NCBI GenBank assembly: GCA_934130405.1
Contig: CAKOXX010000013.1
Coordinates: forward strand, 1 to 39,481
DNA from: an uncultured Bacilli bacterium
GTDB taxonomy: Bacteria; Bacillota_I; Bacilli_A; RF39; UBA660
DNA length: 39,481 nucleotides
Direction of reading: 5' to 3'
Shown: positions 25,285-32,522 of the stretch, in pieces
Numbering within the stretch: the stretch's first letter is position 1
How the letters are laid out: each line of letters starts with the position of its first letter
Program-made: the position numbers and the translations under genes
Notes under the pieces: generated by a model
The model's input: the letters and a program-made list of their open reading frames with translations, nothing else
The model's database searches: none
What the model was told of the DNA's origin: nothing

Positions 25285-27507
25285 TTAATCATTTATTCCT
25301 GTAATTGTTTTTTCGGTTGTTTCACTGTAAACTTTTTTCTTTTTAGAATAACCCATCTTAGCAAACTTTGTCCATAGTAATGGTGCAATAAATAGTGATG
25401 AGTAAGTTCCAGCGATAAGTCCTACAGTCATAGCAAGGTTGAATGATAATACTTCTCTACTACCAAGAGCAATAAGAGCAACTACTGGAACAATTGTTGT
25501 AAGTGATGTATAAACTGATCTTAATGATGTCTGTCGCATACTAAGGTTAGCAACGTCTTCAATTTCTTTATTAGTTAACTTACTAATATTTTTACCATTA
25601 AGATTTTCTCTTATACGGTCAAAGACAACTATTGTATTATTAATTGAATAACCAATAATAGCAAGAACAGCAGCGATAAACATGGAATCAACTTCTACTC
25701 TTGAAATAGCCATAAAGGCAATCATTAGTAATACATCATGTAATAGACATAAAACTGAACAGATACCAAAGCTAATATGGAATCTTAAACTGATATAGAT
25801 GATGATTCCTACTAAAGAAACAGCAATAGCGAAGATAGCATTTTTGATAAGTTCTTGTTTAACCACATTACTTACTACACCGATATCAACATTAGCTTCA
25901 TATTTATCTTCAAAGTGTTTTTTTACTTCTTGGACTTTATCTTTCTTTAAAACATCTTTTATTCTTATATCTGCTTCTTCATCACGAATTTCTATTTCTA
26001 CTTTATTTAAAGATAATTCCTTAATATCTTTAGTTAATTCTTTCTTAGATAGTTTCTTTTCTGTTACTAAACTAATATCACTTCCTGCTTGATAATCAAT
26101 TCCAAGAGCAAGTCCTTTAGTAGCAGTAAATACTACCCCAACTAAGAAGACAATACTTGAGAAAATAGCAAAGTATTTAGAATAATTTAATAATGGTGCT
26201 TTTTTCTCTTTTGTTTCTTTTTTATCTTTAGCATTTAAGAATAGACCTAGTTTGTCATCAAAGTAACCAGTACTTATAAAGGTCTTCATTAAAGTTCTTG
26301 TAATAGCAACCATAGTTACCATTGTAACTGCTATATTGATAATTAACATTGTCGCAAAACCTTTAACACTACTTTCCCCGAAGACGAACATGATAATTGC
26401 TACTAATAAAGTAGTAAGATTTGAGTCCACAATTGTTTTAAAGCTTGATTTGCTTCCCATTTTGAAAGCAGTTGGTAAGCTACGACCTTTTTTAAGTTCT
26501 TCTTTTACTCTTTCGTATAATAGAACATTAGCATCTATCGCCATACCAATACCTAATATCAATGCAGCTATTCCAGGAAGGGTTAAGACTCCTCCTACTA
26601 ACCAGAATGTTGCAAAGACGAAGAAGGTATATAGGATAATAGAAACAGCTGATAAGATTCCACAGAAATGATATAGTGCTAATAGTAGTAAAATAATTAA
26701 AGCTACTCCAATAATTCCTGCGATTAAAGTCTTTTCAAGTGTTGCATCTCCAAAAGAAGCTCCTACTGTTTTACTTGATAATTCAGTTAATTTAGTAGGT
26801 AAACTTCCAGAGTTTATTAAATCTACTAAGTTTTGTACTTCTTCTTCCGTAAAGTCACCTTGAATAATTACATCACTAGCGAAAGCTTGAGATACTCTAG
26901 CAGCTGATAAACAGTTACTATCACTTGTTCCACAAGATGATGATTCACTAGCATAACTATCTTTTGACTCATCAAAGTCTAACCAGATAACGATAGTATT
27001 ATTACTCATGTCTTTTACTTTGTTTGTTACTTTATAGAAAGTATCTTTATCTCTAATGCTAAGGGCTACAGCTGGTTTTCCACTTTGGTCTTGGCTAACC
27101 TTGGCTCCACCGGCTTTTAAAACATCACTTGTCATTAGTAAGTTGTTATTTGAATCTCTAAATGTCAAATTAGCAACAGTTGATAATTTTGACCTAGCTT
27201 CTTCTTGATTAGTAACTCCAGCAAGTTTTACTCTAATCTTGTCATTGCCTTCTAAAACGATTTCTGGTTCACTTACCCCTAGGGAATCGATTCGTTTTAC
27301 CATACTTTTGTAGGTTGCATTTAGTTTTTCTTTAGTCATTTTACTTCCATCAATCGGACTAACTTGATAAAGTATTTCAAAGCCACCTTGTAAATCAAGA
27401 CCAAATTTTAAATCTTGAAATAGAGGATTAAAGAAGGCGGAAATTAATGCTGTAATAATAAAGATCCATAATAGTTTGCCAATCATTTGTTTTTTCTTTT
27501 TCTTCAT
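25285..27507 (-). CDS. secDF: Fused protein-export membrane protein SecDF
   Basis: SecDF uses the proton gradient to help the Sec translocon release exported proteins. The 740-residue protein is a natural SecD-SecF fusion as in Bacillus. The SecD half begins with a membrane helix, DLKFGLDLQGG and the large periplasmic P1 domain, then five helices including ALILGIGMAIDANVLLYERVKEEL. The SecF half begins near residue 448 with KYFAIFSSIVFLVGVVF, GLALGIDYQAGS, then LAIIGYSINNTIVVFDRIREN. The D1 and D4 motifs with the Asp and Arg used in proton transport are present. Its start lies 11 bases after the comN stop. Confidence 0.96.
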   Translation of the reverse strand: MKKKKKQMIGKLLWIFIITALISAFFNPLFQDLKFGLDLQGGFEILYQVSPIDGSKMTKEKLNATYKSMVKRIDSLGVSEPEIVLEGNDKIRVKLAGVTNQEEARSKLSTVANLTFRDSNNNLLMTSDVLKAGGAKVSQDQSGKPAVALSIRDKDTFYKVTNKVKDMSNNTIVIWLDFDESKDSYASESSSCGTSDSNCLSAARVSQAFASDVIIQGDFTEEEVQNLVDLINSGSLPTKLTELSSKTVGASFGDATLEKTLIAGIIGVALIILLLLALYHFCGILSAVSIILYTFFVFATFWLVGGVLTLPGIAALILGIGMAIDANVLLYERVKEELKKGRSLPTAFKMGSKSSFKTIVDSNLTTLLVAIIMFVFGESSVKGFATMLIINIAVTMVTMVAITRTLMKTFISTGYFDDKLGLFLNAKDKKETKEKKAPLLNYSKYFAIFSSIVFLVGVVFTATKGLALGIDYQAGSDISLVTEKKLSKKELTKDIKELSLNKVEIEIRDEEADIRIKDVLKKDKVQEVKKHFEDKYEANVDIGVVSNVVKQELIKNAIFAIAVSLVGIIIYISLRFHISFGICSVLCLLHDVLLMIAFMAISRVEVDSMFIAAVLAIIGYSINNTIVVFDRIRENLNGKNISKLTNKEIEDVANLSMRQTSLRSVYTSLTTIVPVVALIALGSREVLSFNLAMTVGLIAGTYSSLFIAPLLWTKFAKMGYSKKKKVYSETTEKTITGIND

Positions 27508-27518
27508 TTTCTAATACC

Positions 27519-27794
27519 TCATATTATTTCTAAATTAATATTATTTTCCTTTGGTTGATGTGCTTTTATTAGATATTGATTTATTTCTTCTTTATCAACT
27601 TGCATAATATCATTTACAATATCAAAAAGACATAAGTTACTTCCATTTTTCCATTTGGTTTTAATTAGAAAGTTCCAGATATCAACTTCTCTGATATTCT
27701 TTGTTCCAAGTTTTATTAACTCATTTTTCTTAGTCCGTAATGCTGGTTTTACTCTTCTATACAGTTCTTCTTTAGAAGAAAACTCAATATCCAT
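27519..27794 (-). CDS. ComN-like post-transcriptional regulator family protein
   Basis: 91 residues from the ATG at 27794. The sequence YRRVKPALRTKKNELIKLG, VDIWNFLIKTKWKNGSNLCLFDIVNDIM, then INQYLIKAHQ fits the small post-transcriptional regulator family of Bacillus ComN (competence gene comE mRNA control; also linked to DivIVA). The role here is inferred only from family. The frame is open to 27833, but the ATG at 27794 follows GGTGG by seven bases. It heads the run comN-secDF-relA-dtd. A TnpB element ends about 65 bases upstream, just outside the promoter. Confidence 0.75.
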   Translation of the reverse strand: MDIEFSSKEELYRRVKPALRTKKNELIKLGTKNIREVDIWNFLIKTKWKNGSNLCLFDIVNDIMQVDKEEINQYLIKAHQPKENNINLEII

Positions 27795-27821
27795 ATTTAT
27801 ACCACCTACCAAACTAACAAT

Positions 27822-27850
27822 ATTATAGCGCATTTTAAGCTAGTTGAAAA
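27822..27850 (-). promoter_or_regulatory. comN promoter next to the TnpB element
   Basis: Minus strand: -10 TATAAT (27822-27827), 17-base spacer, weak -35 TTTTCA (27845-27850). The element's right end (near 27861) lies about 10 bases upstream of the -35. Confidence 0.55.
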
Positions 27851-27860
27851 CTAATAAGCG

Positions 27861-27995
27861 GAACAAAACTGAAAACTTGTTTTCAGTAGCCTTACCTCAC
27901 GGTAAGGCATTTCTGCTTCACAGAACTAAATTAGTTCTCCACAGACCAGTATCGGATGGTCGCCACCCTATTATTTTTCACTGAATTTTATTTTA
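27861..27995 (-). ncRNA. Omega (right-end) RNA of the TnpB element
   Basis: On the minus strand, directly after tnpB, four consecutive hairpins are visible: GACCA/TGGTC; GAACTAA/TTAGTTC; GCCTTACC/GGTAAGGC with a tiny loop; and CTGAAAAC/GTTTTCAG, followed by TTTTGTTC. This is the expected structure of the right-end RNA that TnpB uses as a guide scaffold. The guide would be the flanking bases at 27841-27860, which lie in the comN promoter region. The 3' end of tnpB probably forms part of the scaffold. Confidence 0.75.
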
Positions 27996-29132
27996 AGTTA
28001 AGCTCTGCATATATATTTTTAAACCTTCAAACATTATATTCACGCTTGCGTTGAAATCTCTATCATGCTTTGTATGACACATTGGACATTCGTACTTTCT
28101 TATACTTAAATTCTTTAACTCTTTATTTTGAAACTCACATACACTACATACTTGACTGCTTGGGTAATATCTATCTATTTGTATTAATTTTTTGTTATTC
28201 CATTCAGCTTTATATTTAAGTACTCTAATTATTTCTCCAAGTGGGTTTGAACTTAAGCTTTTTGCTATATTATGATCCTTGTACATACTTTTAACATCTA
28301 GATTTTCACACACAATTATGTCATTTTCTTTTATTAATTTATTTGTTATATCGTGAATTAAATGTTTTCTAGCATTTCTTATCTTTTGCCATAGCCTTTG
28401 TATTTTAAGTTTTAATTTATATCTATTTTTACTTTCTCTCTTGCATCTAGCTAAAGCTCTTTGAAGTCCTTTTAGTCTTTTACTTCTATCTTTTATTATA
28501 TTTTTAATTTTTTCATTATGTGATGTTACTATCAAATCCTTTATACCCAAATCTATTCCAATTATACTTTGAGGAGTAAACATAGGTTTATATACATCTT
28601 CTTCTACTAAAATGCTAACGTAATATCTTTCGGCGTCTTTTCTTATAACTGCACTTCTAATTCTTCCATTTATACTTTCTTTATTTCTATATCCTTTTAT
28701 TTTTACCCATTTTAATTTAGGAAGCTTAATCAATCTTTTTTCTAAATCAAGTTCTATCGAATTATATACTTTTTCTTTATAGGTACTTACCACATTATTG
28801 GTTTTATAACTGTCTTTAACCCCTTTTGCTTTAAATTTAGGAAAACCACCTTGCTTAAAGAAATGGTCATAAGCACATTCTAAATCATTTGAAGCATTTC
28901 TAAGAGAACAGCTATCAACCTCTTTTAAAAATGGATATTTCACAAGTAGACTTGGTATCATGATATTCTGGTCATATGCAGATTTACCTGTTTTAGTATT
29001 ATTGTAAGTATCAATTCTATCCCTTAAAAAGATATTATAGACAAGTCTAACAGAACCGATAGTTTTATTTATTAAAATCTTTTGCTCTACATTTGGATAA
29101 AGTCTAAAAACATACCCTTTAAGTACTTTCAT
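27993..29132 (-). CDS. tnpB: TnpB RNA-guided DNA endonuclease (IS200/IS605 OrfB family)
   Basis: TnpB cuts DNA next to a short target-adjacent motif, guided by the element's omega RNA, which promotes retention of the transposon. The 379-residue protein keeps the RuvC-like acidic residues: Asp194 (GIDLGIKDL), Glu276 (VCENLDVKSM) and Asp357/Asp359 (HDRDFNASVNI). The zinc ribbon CSVC...CPMC is present (Cys329, 332, 349, 352). N-terminal MKVLKGYVFRLYPN is typical. GAGGTG precedes the ATG by about six bases. No stop or frameshift is seen, so it should be active. Confidence 0.93.
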   Translation of the reverse strand: MKVLKGYVFRLYPNVEQKILINKTIGSVRLVYNIFLRDRIDTYNNTKTGKSAYDQNIMIPSLLVKYPFLKEVDSCSLRNASNDLECAYDHFFKQGGFPKFKAKGVKDSYKTNNVVSTYKEKVYNSIELDLEKRLIKLPKLKWVKIKGYRNKESINGRIRSAVIRKDAERYYVSILVEEDVYKPMFTPQSIIGIDLGIKDLIVTSHNEKIKNIIKDRSKRLKGLQRALARCKRESKNRYKLKLKIQRLWQKIRNARKHLIHDITNKLIKENDIIVCENLDVKSMYKDHNIAKSLSSNPLGEIIRVLKYKAEWNNKKLIQIDRYYPSSQVCSVCEFQNKELKNLSIRKYECPMCHTKHDRDFNASVNIMFEGLKIYMQSLT

Positions 29133-29158
29133 ATGATCACCTCAATTCATCAGAATAT

Positions 29159-29187
29159 AGCGTATCACATAAAACAAATGTTTGCAA
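29159..29187 (-). promoter_or_regulatory. Left-end promoter of tnpB
   Basis: Minus strand: -35 TTGCAA (29182-29187), 17-base spacer, -10 TACGCT (29159-29164). It aligns with the promoters at 84-111 and 15228-15256. Confidence 0.55.
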
Positions 29188-29224
29188 TAGTTATTTAAAA
29201 CTTTTTATAACTTTCCTATTGTAC

Positions 29225-29250
29225 AAAAAAACTAGACACTATATCTAGTT
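29225..29250 (-). terminator. Terminator-like hairpin, copy of the one after xerD
   Basis: 7-bp stem (29230-29236 with 29244-29250), then a T-run on the minus strand. Its stem base and flank (minus strand CTAGTTTTTTTGTA) match the terminator at 30637-30663. It has no upstream gene of its own on this strand. Confidence 0.6.
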
Positions 29251-29275
29251 ATTAGAGCAATTTTTTACGTCATAC

Positions 29276-29295
29276 TAGTACGGGAAATCCTAGAA
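29276..29295. repeat. Left copy of the sequence found at the xerD 3' end
   Basis: Matches 30841-30860 at 17 of 20 bases in the same orientation (core GAAATCCTA). Together with the duplicated terminator it brackets the small ORF and fic. Confidence 0.5.
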
Positions 29296-29370
29296 TTTGT
29301 ATTAATTTTAACAGAATCAACAAAATAAACACTAAATCATACTATAATTGCTACAAGTGAGGTTGATAGT

Positions 29371-29454
29371 ATGAATTTATTTTGGAATATTGTATTATTA
29401 TTGATACTTGTCTACTTAGTTAGTGATTCTGATAATAAGAGAAGAAAACATTAA
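29371..29454 (+). CDS. 27-residue single-helix membrane peptide
   Basis: ATG at 29371 with AGTGAGG about eight bases before it, encoding MNLFWNIVLLLILVYLVSDS then DNKRRKH. This is a hydrophobic helix followed by a polar, basic tail. A TATAAT lies at 29343-29348, without a good -35. The layout (tiny helix plus charged tail) resembles type I toxin peptides and small membrane regulators, but no antisense RNA was recognised. It is upstream of fic in the same direction. Confidence 0.5.
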   Translation: MNLFWNIVLLLILVYLVSDSDNKRRKH

Positions 29455-29471
29455 TTATAGTTAAAGCTGAA

Positions 29472-29493
29472 ATTTAAGTAAGATTTAAGCAAG
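29472..29493 (+). repeat. Two 11-bp iterons before the fic promoter
   Basis: ATTTAAGTAAG and ATTTAAGCAAG head to tail, ending three bases before the -35 of fic. The unit length is one helical turn, so a protein could bind on one face of the DNA. Three more copies follow the fic stop codon. Confidence 0.7.
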
Positions 29494-29496
29494 ATA

Positions 29497-29525
29497 TTGT
29501 AAATTCTCTTATAGAATGATATAAT
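29497..29525 (+). promoter_or_regulatory. fic promoter
   Basis: -35 TTGTAA (29497-29502), 17-base spacer, -10 TATAAT (29520-29525). Confidence 0.65.
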
Positions 29526-29550
29526 ACAAGTAATAAAATGAGGTGATTTG

Positions 29551-30546
29551 ATGAATAAATATACTCCGCCATTTGAAATATCAAATGAAATGTTACAAAA
29601 AGTTTCAGATATTATGGAGAAAATTGGTAAATTAGATTCTTATTCTAATTTAGATAAAACTCCATATTTGAGAAAACAAACTAAAATTAATTCCGTCCAT
29701 TCTTCGGTTGCCATTGAAAATAATCCCCTTAGTCTTGAACAAGTAAAAGATGTTATAAATGGTAAACTAGTAATTGGTGAACAAAAAGATATTCAAGAAG
29801 TAAAAAATGCGTATAAAACATATGAAATGTTAAAAGATATTAATCCATATTCTATTGACGATTTAAAAAAAGTACATGGAGTTATGACATTTTTAGTTGA
29901 AGATGTATCAGGAGAATTCAGAACTACACCTGAGGGTGTGTTTGATGAAAATGGTAATTGTATATTTGTATGTCCTAAAGGAGATAGAGTTAATATTTTA
30001 ATGAATGATTTATTTGAATGGCTAAATGAAAATAAAGATACAATTCATCCATTAATTTTATCAAGTATATTCCATTATGAATTTGTATTTATTCATCCAT
30101 TTACTAATGGCAATGGAAGAATGGTTAGGTTATGGCAAAATTCAATTCTTTATCAATGGAAAAATATATTTGAATATTTACCTATTGAATCTAAAATTCA
30201 TAAATATCAAGATGAATACTATAATTCAATCGCACAATGTCATAAAAATGCTAATTCAAATGTTTTTATTGAATTTATGTTAAAAATGATAGATGAAACT
30301 CTAGATGAAGCAATATCAACTTCTCACCTACCAATTACTAATGAAACAATTAACATAAATAAATTATTAGATGTAATGGAAACTTGCAAACCGATGAAAG
30401 CAAATGAAATTATGGAAAAATTAGAAATTAAATCAAAAGAAACATTAAGAGGTCGATATCTTGATCCTGCAATCAAACAAGGATTAGTTAATTTAACTAT
30501 CCCTGATAAACCAACAAGTAAAAATCAAATGTATTATAAAAATTAA
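29551..30546 (+). CDS. Fic family AMP-transferase with N-terminal inhibitory helix and C-terminal winged helix
   Basis: Fic proteins attach AMP (or other groups) to a hydroxyl side chain of a target protein. The 331-residue protein has the full catalytic motif HPFTNGNGRMVR (residues 182-193) and an N-terminal inhibitory motif SVAIEN (52-57, fitting S/TxxxE-G/N), as in class II Fic, where the glutamate blocks ATP binding. After residue ~260 a winged-helix-like region (KLLDVMETCKPMKANEIMEKL...TLRGRYLDPAIKQGLV) could bind DNA. GAGGTG lies five bases before the ATG at 29551; a TTG one codon upstream is disregarded. It is opposite in strand to all neighbours and flanked by iterons, which fits an independently acquired, self-regulated gene. 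Confidence 0.92.
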   Translation: MNKYTPPFEISNEMLQKVSDIMEKIGKLDSYSNLDKTPYLRKQTKINSVHSSVAIENNPLSLEQVKDVINGKLVIGEQKDIQEVKNAYKTYEMLKDINPYSIDDLKKVHGVMTFLVEDVSGEFRTTPEGVFDENGNCIFVCPKGDRVNILMNDLFEWLNENKDTIHPLILSSIFHYEFVFIHPFTNGNGRMVRLWQNSILYQWKNIFEYLPIESKIHKYQDEYYNSIAQCHKNANSNVFIEFMLKMIDETLDEAISTSHLPITNETININKLLDVMETCKPMKANEIMEKLEIKSKETLRGRYLDPAIKQGLVNLTIPDKPTSKNQMYYKN

Positions 30547-30578
30547 TTTAAGCAAGTGTTAAGCAAGATTTAAGTAAG
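30546..30578 (+). repeat. Three 11-bp iterons after fic
   Basis: ATTTAAGCAAG, TGTTAAGCAAG and ATTTAAGTAAG in tandem, starting at the last base of the fic stop codon. They match the two units upstream of the promoter at 9-11 of 11 bases. Confidence 0.7.
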
Positions 30579-30608
30579 ATAACTATAAACAAAATAGTTA
30601 TCTTTTTT
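30577..30608 (+). terminator. fic terminator
   Basis: Perfect 10-bp stem AGATAACTAT/ATAGTTATCT (30577-30586 with 30594-30603), 7-base loop, then a run of T. Confidence 0.9.
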
Positions 30609-30636
30609 AATAAAACTGATAAGCATACTTTTATAT

Positions 30637-30663
30637 ACAAAAAACTAGGTGATAAACCTAGTT
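30637..30663 (-). terminator. Terminator of the xerD operon
   Basis: Perfect 8-bp stem AACTAGGT/ACCTAGTT (30643-30650 with 30656-30663), 5-base loop, then a T-run on the minus strand. Confidence 0.85.
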
Positions 30664-30680
30664 ACTTACTATACACTTTT

Positions 30681-30788
30681 AATTCCTACTATGGCTTAGG
30701 TACTCCAACTCTTGTTAATTCCCACTATGGCTCGGGTACTCCAACTTTTATTAAATCCCACTATGGCTTGGGTACTCCACCTCTTTCA
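30681..30788. repeat. Three tandem 36-bp repeats
   Basis: Units at 30681-30716, 30717-30752 and 30753-30788. Neighbouring units differ at five and seven positions. The 22-base core (CCYACTATGGCT then YRGGTACTCC) is best kept. Spacers are absent. They lie in the 3' untranslated region of the xerD operon. Confidence 0.85.
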
Positions 30789-30840
30789 CACTGAGTATAA
30801 TAAATTTAAAGTTATTTGTAAATCGTTTTACCCAACAAAA

Positions 30841-30860
30841 TAGTGCGAGAAATCCTAAAA
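30841..30860. repeat. Right copy of the duplicated sequence, at the xerD 3' end
   Basis: Abuts the xerD stop codon and matches 29276-29295 at 17 of 20 bases. Confidence 0.5.
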
Positions 30861-30861
30861 C

Positions 30862-31740
30862 TTATCTTCTAGGAAAACAAGATTCATAAACTTCTTTTAA
30901 TCGTTCTTTTGAAACGTGTGTATAAACTTGCGTTGATGATAAGCTTTCATGACCTAGTAACTCTTGAACTGACAAGATGTCACAACCTTCATTCAAAAGA
31001 TGAGTAGCAAAAGTATGTCTTAACATATGCGGAGAAATATTTTTATGAATTGATGTTTTCTTTATCATCTCATCTAAAAGATAAGCGACTCCTCTTGGAG
31101 TTATTTTATTACCATGACTATTAAGAATTAAATAATCACCGTGTTTATGTAAAGATGGATAGACTTTAGTTAAATAAATATCTAAGACATCAGCAGCATA
31201 ATCACCATACAAAGCATATCGTTCTTTACTACCTTTTCCATAGATTCTTATTTTTCTTTCTTCTTTATTAATATCTGACAGTTTAATATTTACAAGTTCA
31301 CTAACTCTTATCCCAGTAGCATAAAGTAGTTCTAAGATTAATTGATTTCTAACTTCTAAGGGTTTAGACATATCATTAACAGAGAACAACTCCTCTATCT
31401 CATTGTATTCAAAGTAATGGGGTAATATTTTATCTTTCTTTGGTCCTTTAATAAAAGAAAAAGCATTAACTTTTGTTTTCTTTTCTTTTTCTAAATATTC
31501 ATAAAAACCTCTTAAAGCACTTAGATGTCTATCGATTGAAGAAGCTTTTAACTTTCTAGTATCTTTCAGATACATCAGATAAAGTCTGACATCACTATAT
31601 TCTAAGTCTAAGTAAGAAATATCTTCTTCTTCAAGATAAGTAAAGAACTCTTCTAAATCTATTCGATAGCTATCAACTGTATAAGTAGAATAATGTTTCT
31701 GATATTCTAAATATTCAAGATAACGTTCTAGATTTTCCAT
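30862..31740 (-). CDS. xerD: Tyrosine recombinase XerC/XerD-like
   Basis: Site-specific recombinase of the kind that resolves chromosome dimers at dif. The 292-residue protein has all six catalytic positions: Arg145 (ATGIRVSEL), Lys169 (YGKGSKER), His238 and Arg241 (HMLRHTFATHLL), His264 (LLGHESL) and Tyr273 (TQVYTHV), after an N-terminal SAM-like domain. The length fits XerC/XerD and not a phage integrase. XerC versus XerD cannot be settled here. It is the last gene of the operon and overlaps the previous gene by 13 bases. Confidence 0.9.
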   Translation of the reverse strand: MENLERYLEYLEYQKHYSTYTVDSYRIDLEEFFTYLEEEDISYLDLEYSDVRLYLMYLKDTRKLKASSIDRHLSALRGFYEYLEKEKKTKVNAFSFIKGPKKDKILPHYFEYNEIEELFSVNDMSKPLEVRNQLILELLYATGIRVSELVNIKLSDINKEERKIRIYGKGSKERYALYGDYAADVLDIYLTKVYPSLHKHGDYLILNSHGNKITPRGVAYLLDEMIKKTSIHKNISPHMLRHTFATHLLNEGCDILSVQELLGHESLSSTQVYTHVSKERLKEVYESCFPRR

Positions 31741-32516
31741 TTCTTGCCTTCACCTAGGTAAGAAGCGTTATCACCATAAGAATTTTGATATTCTTCTTCA
31801 CTCAAAAACTCTTCTTTTTCCCCTTGATTTAACAGTACTAAATTTTCTACTACTGCTTCTTTAGGTTCTTTATCAACAGAGATATTATTTTTAAAAGTTG
31901 TTACTTTTTTAGGACTGATAGTTAAGTTCGTAACTTTCTTTTTTATTCTTGGAATATAAGCATCTCTAAACACTGGATAATCACAAAACTCCTTTTCTAA
32001 ACTAAATAGATTAGTATCTTCAGCACTCTCATCATAACTAGAATTACAAAATCTTTCCATCTTGGACATATAATCTTTTCTAGTATTGATTAAAGAACAA
32101 ACTTTATTATAATCTTTCTCCATCAAAGCTTCTCTGATAGGAGAAAAAGTTTGATAAACGATTTTTTCTCCTAAAGGAACCATATTTATAGTTCTCTTCC
32201 CTGTTAAAGTATCAATAGTTCTTTTACTAGACATTCTTAATACTTTATATAACTCTTTATCACCATAAACAGTTTTTAAAAAATAACTAATACCAGTTTT
32301 AGTATCTGTAACTCTAATAGAATATAAGTTCTTATCTGGATACATATTGGACATTATTTTTTCAAAAGTAAAGTATGGAAATCTAGAAGTAAAAGTATCA
32401 ATATCTTCTAAAGTATCTAATTTAGTACCCGGTATTTTAACAACTTCTTCATTCTGATATTTATTCTTGGAACGATTATCATATCTACAAGCGATAAGTT
32501 CATATTTCTTAGCCAT
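31728..32516 (-). CDS. Conserved-looking protein of unknown function
   Basis: 262 residues, soluble, no membrane segment or signal peptide. Visible parts are an N-terminal MAKKYELIACRYDNRSKNKY, a central region with repeated charged stretches (LRMSSKRTIDTLTGKRT, DYMSKMERFCNSSYDES), and an acidic/polar tail (LNQGEKEEFLSEEEYQNSYGD). I recognise no family. It lies six bases after the tgt stop and overlaps the xerD start, so it is translated with these genes. Confidence 0.7.
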   Translation of the reverse strand: MAKKYELIACRYDNRSKNKYQNEEVVKIPGTKLDTLEDIDTFTSRFPYFTFEKIMSNMYPDKNLYSIRVTDTKTGISYFLKTVYGDKELYKVLRMSSKRTIDTLTGKRTINMVPLGEKIVYQTFSPIREALMEKDYNKVCSLINTRKDYMSKMERFCNSSYDESAEDTNLFSLEKEFCDYPVFRDAYIPRIKKKVTNLTISPKKVTTFKNNISVDKEPKEAVVENLVLLNQGEKEEFLSEEEYQNSYGDNASYLGEGKKWKI

Positions 32517-32522
32517 TAATTA

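Larger units (their letters stand above)
27861..29200 (-). mobile_element. IS200/IS605-type element carrying tnpB only
   Basis: It consists of a left-end promoter region (to about 29200), tnpB, and a structured right end (27861-27992) with several hairpins. There is no tnpA (Y1 transposase), so it needs one in trans, as in IS1341-type elements. The ends are inferred by comparison with the miniature element at 15071-15265 and the partial copy at 1-115. All three share the left-end motif, and the first two share the right-end TTTGTTC. No target-site duplication is expected for this family. Confidence 0.8.
30547..30861. other. Intergenic region between fic and xerD
   Basis: These 315 bases hold no gene. 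In order they contain iterons, the fic terminator, the convergent terminator of the xerD operon, three 36-bp tandem repeats, and a 20-base sequence duplicated at 29276-29295. Confidence 0.7.

Noticed and set aside
30681..30788. Possible CRISPR array because the repeat unit is 36 bases
   Set aside because: The units follow one another without spacers and no cas gene is present, so this is a plain tandem repeat.
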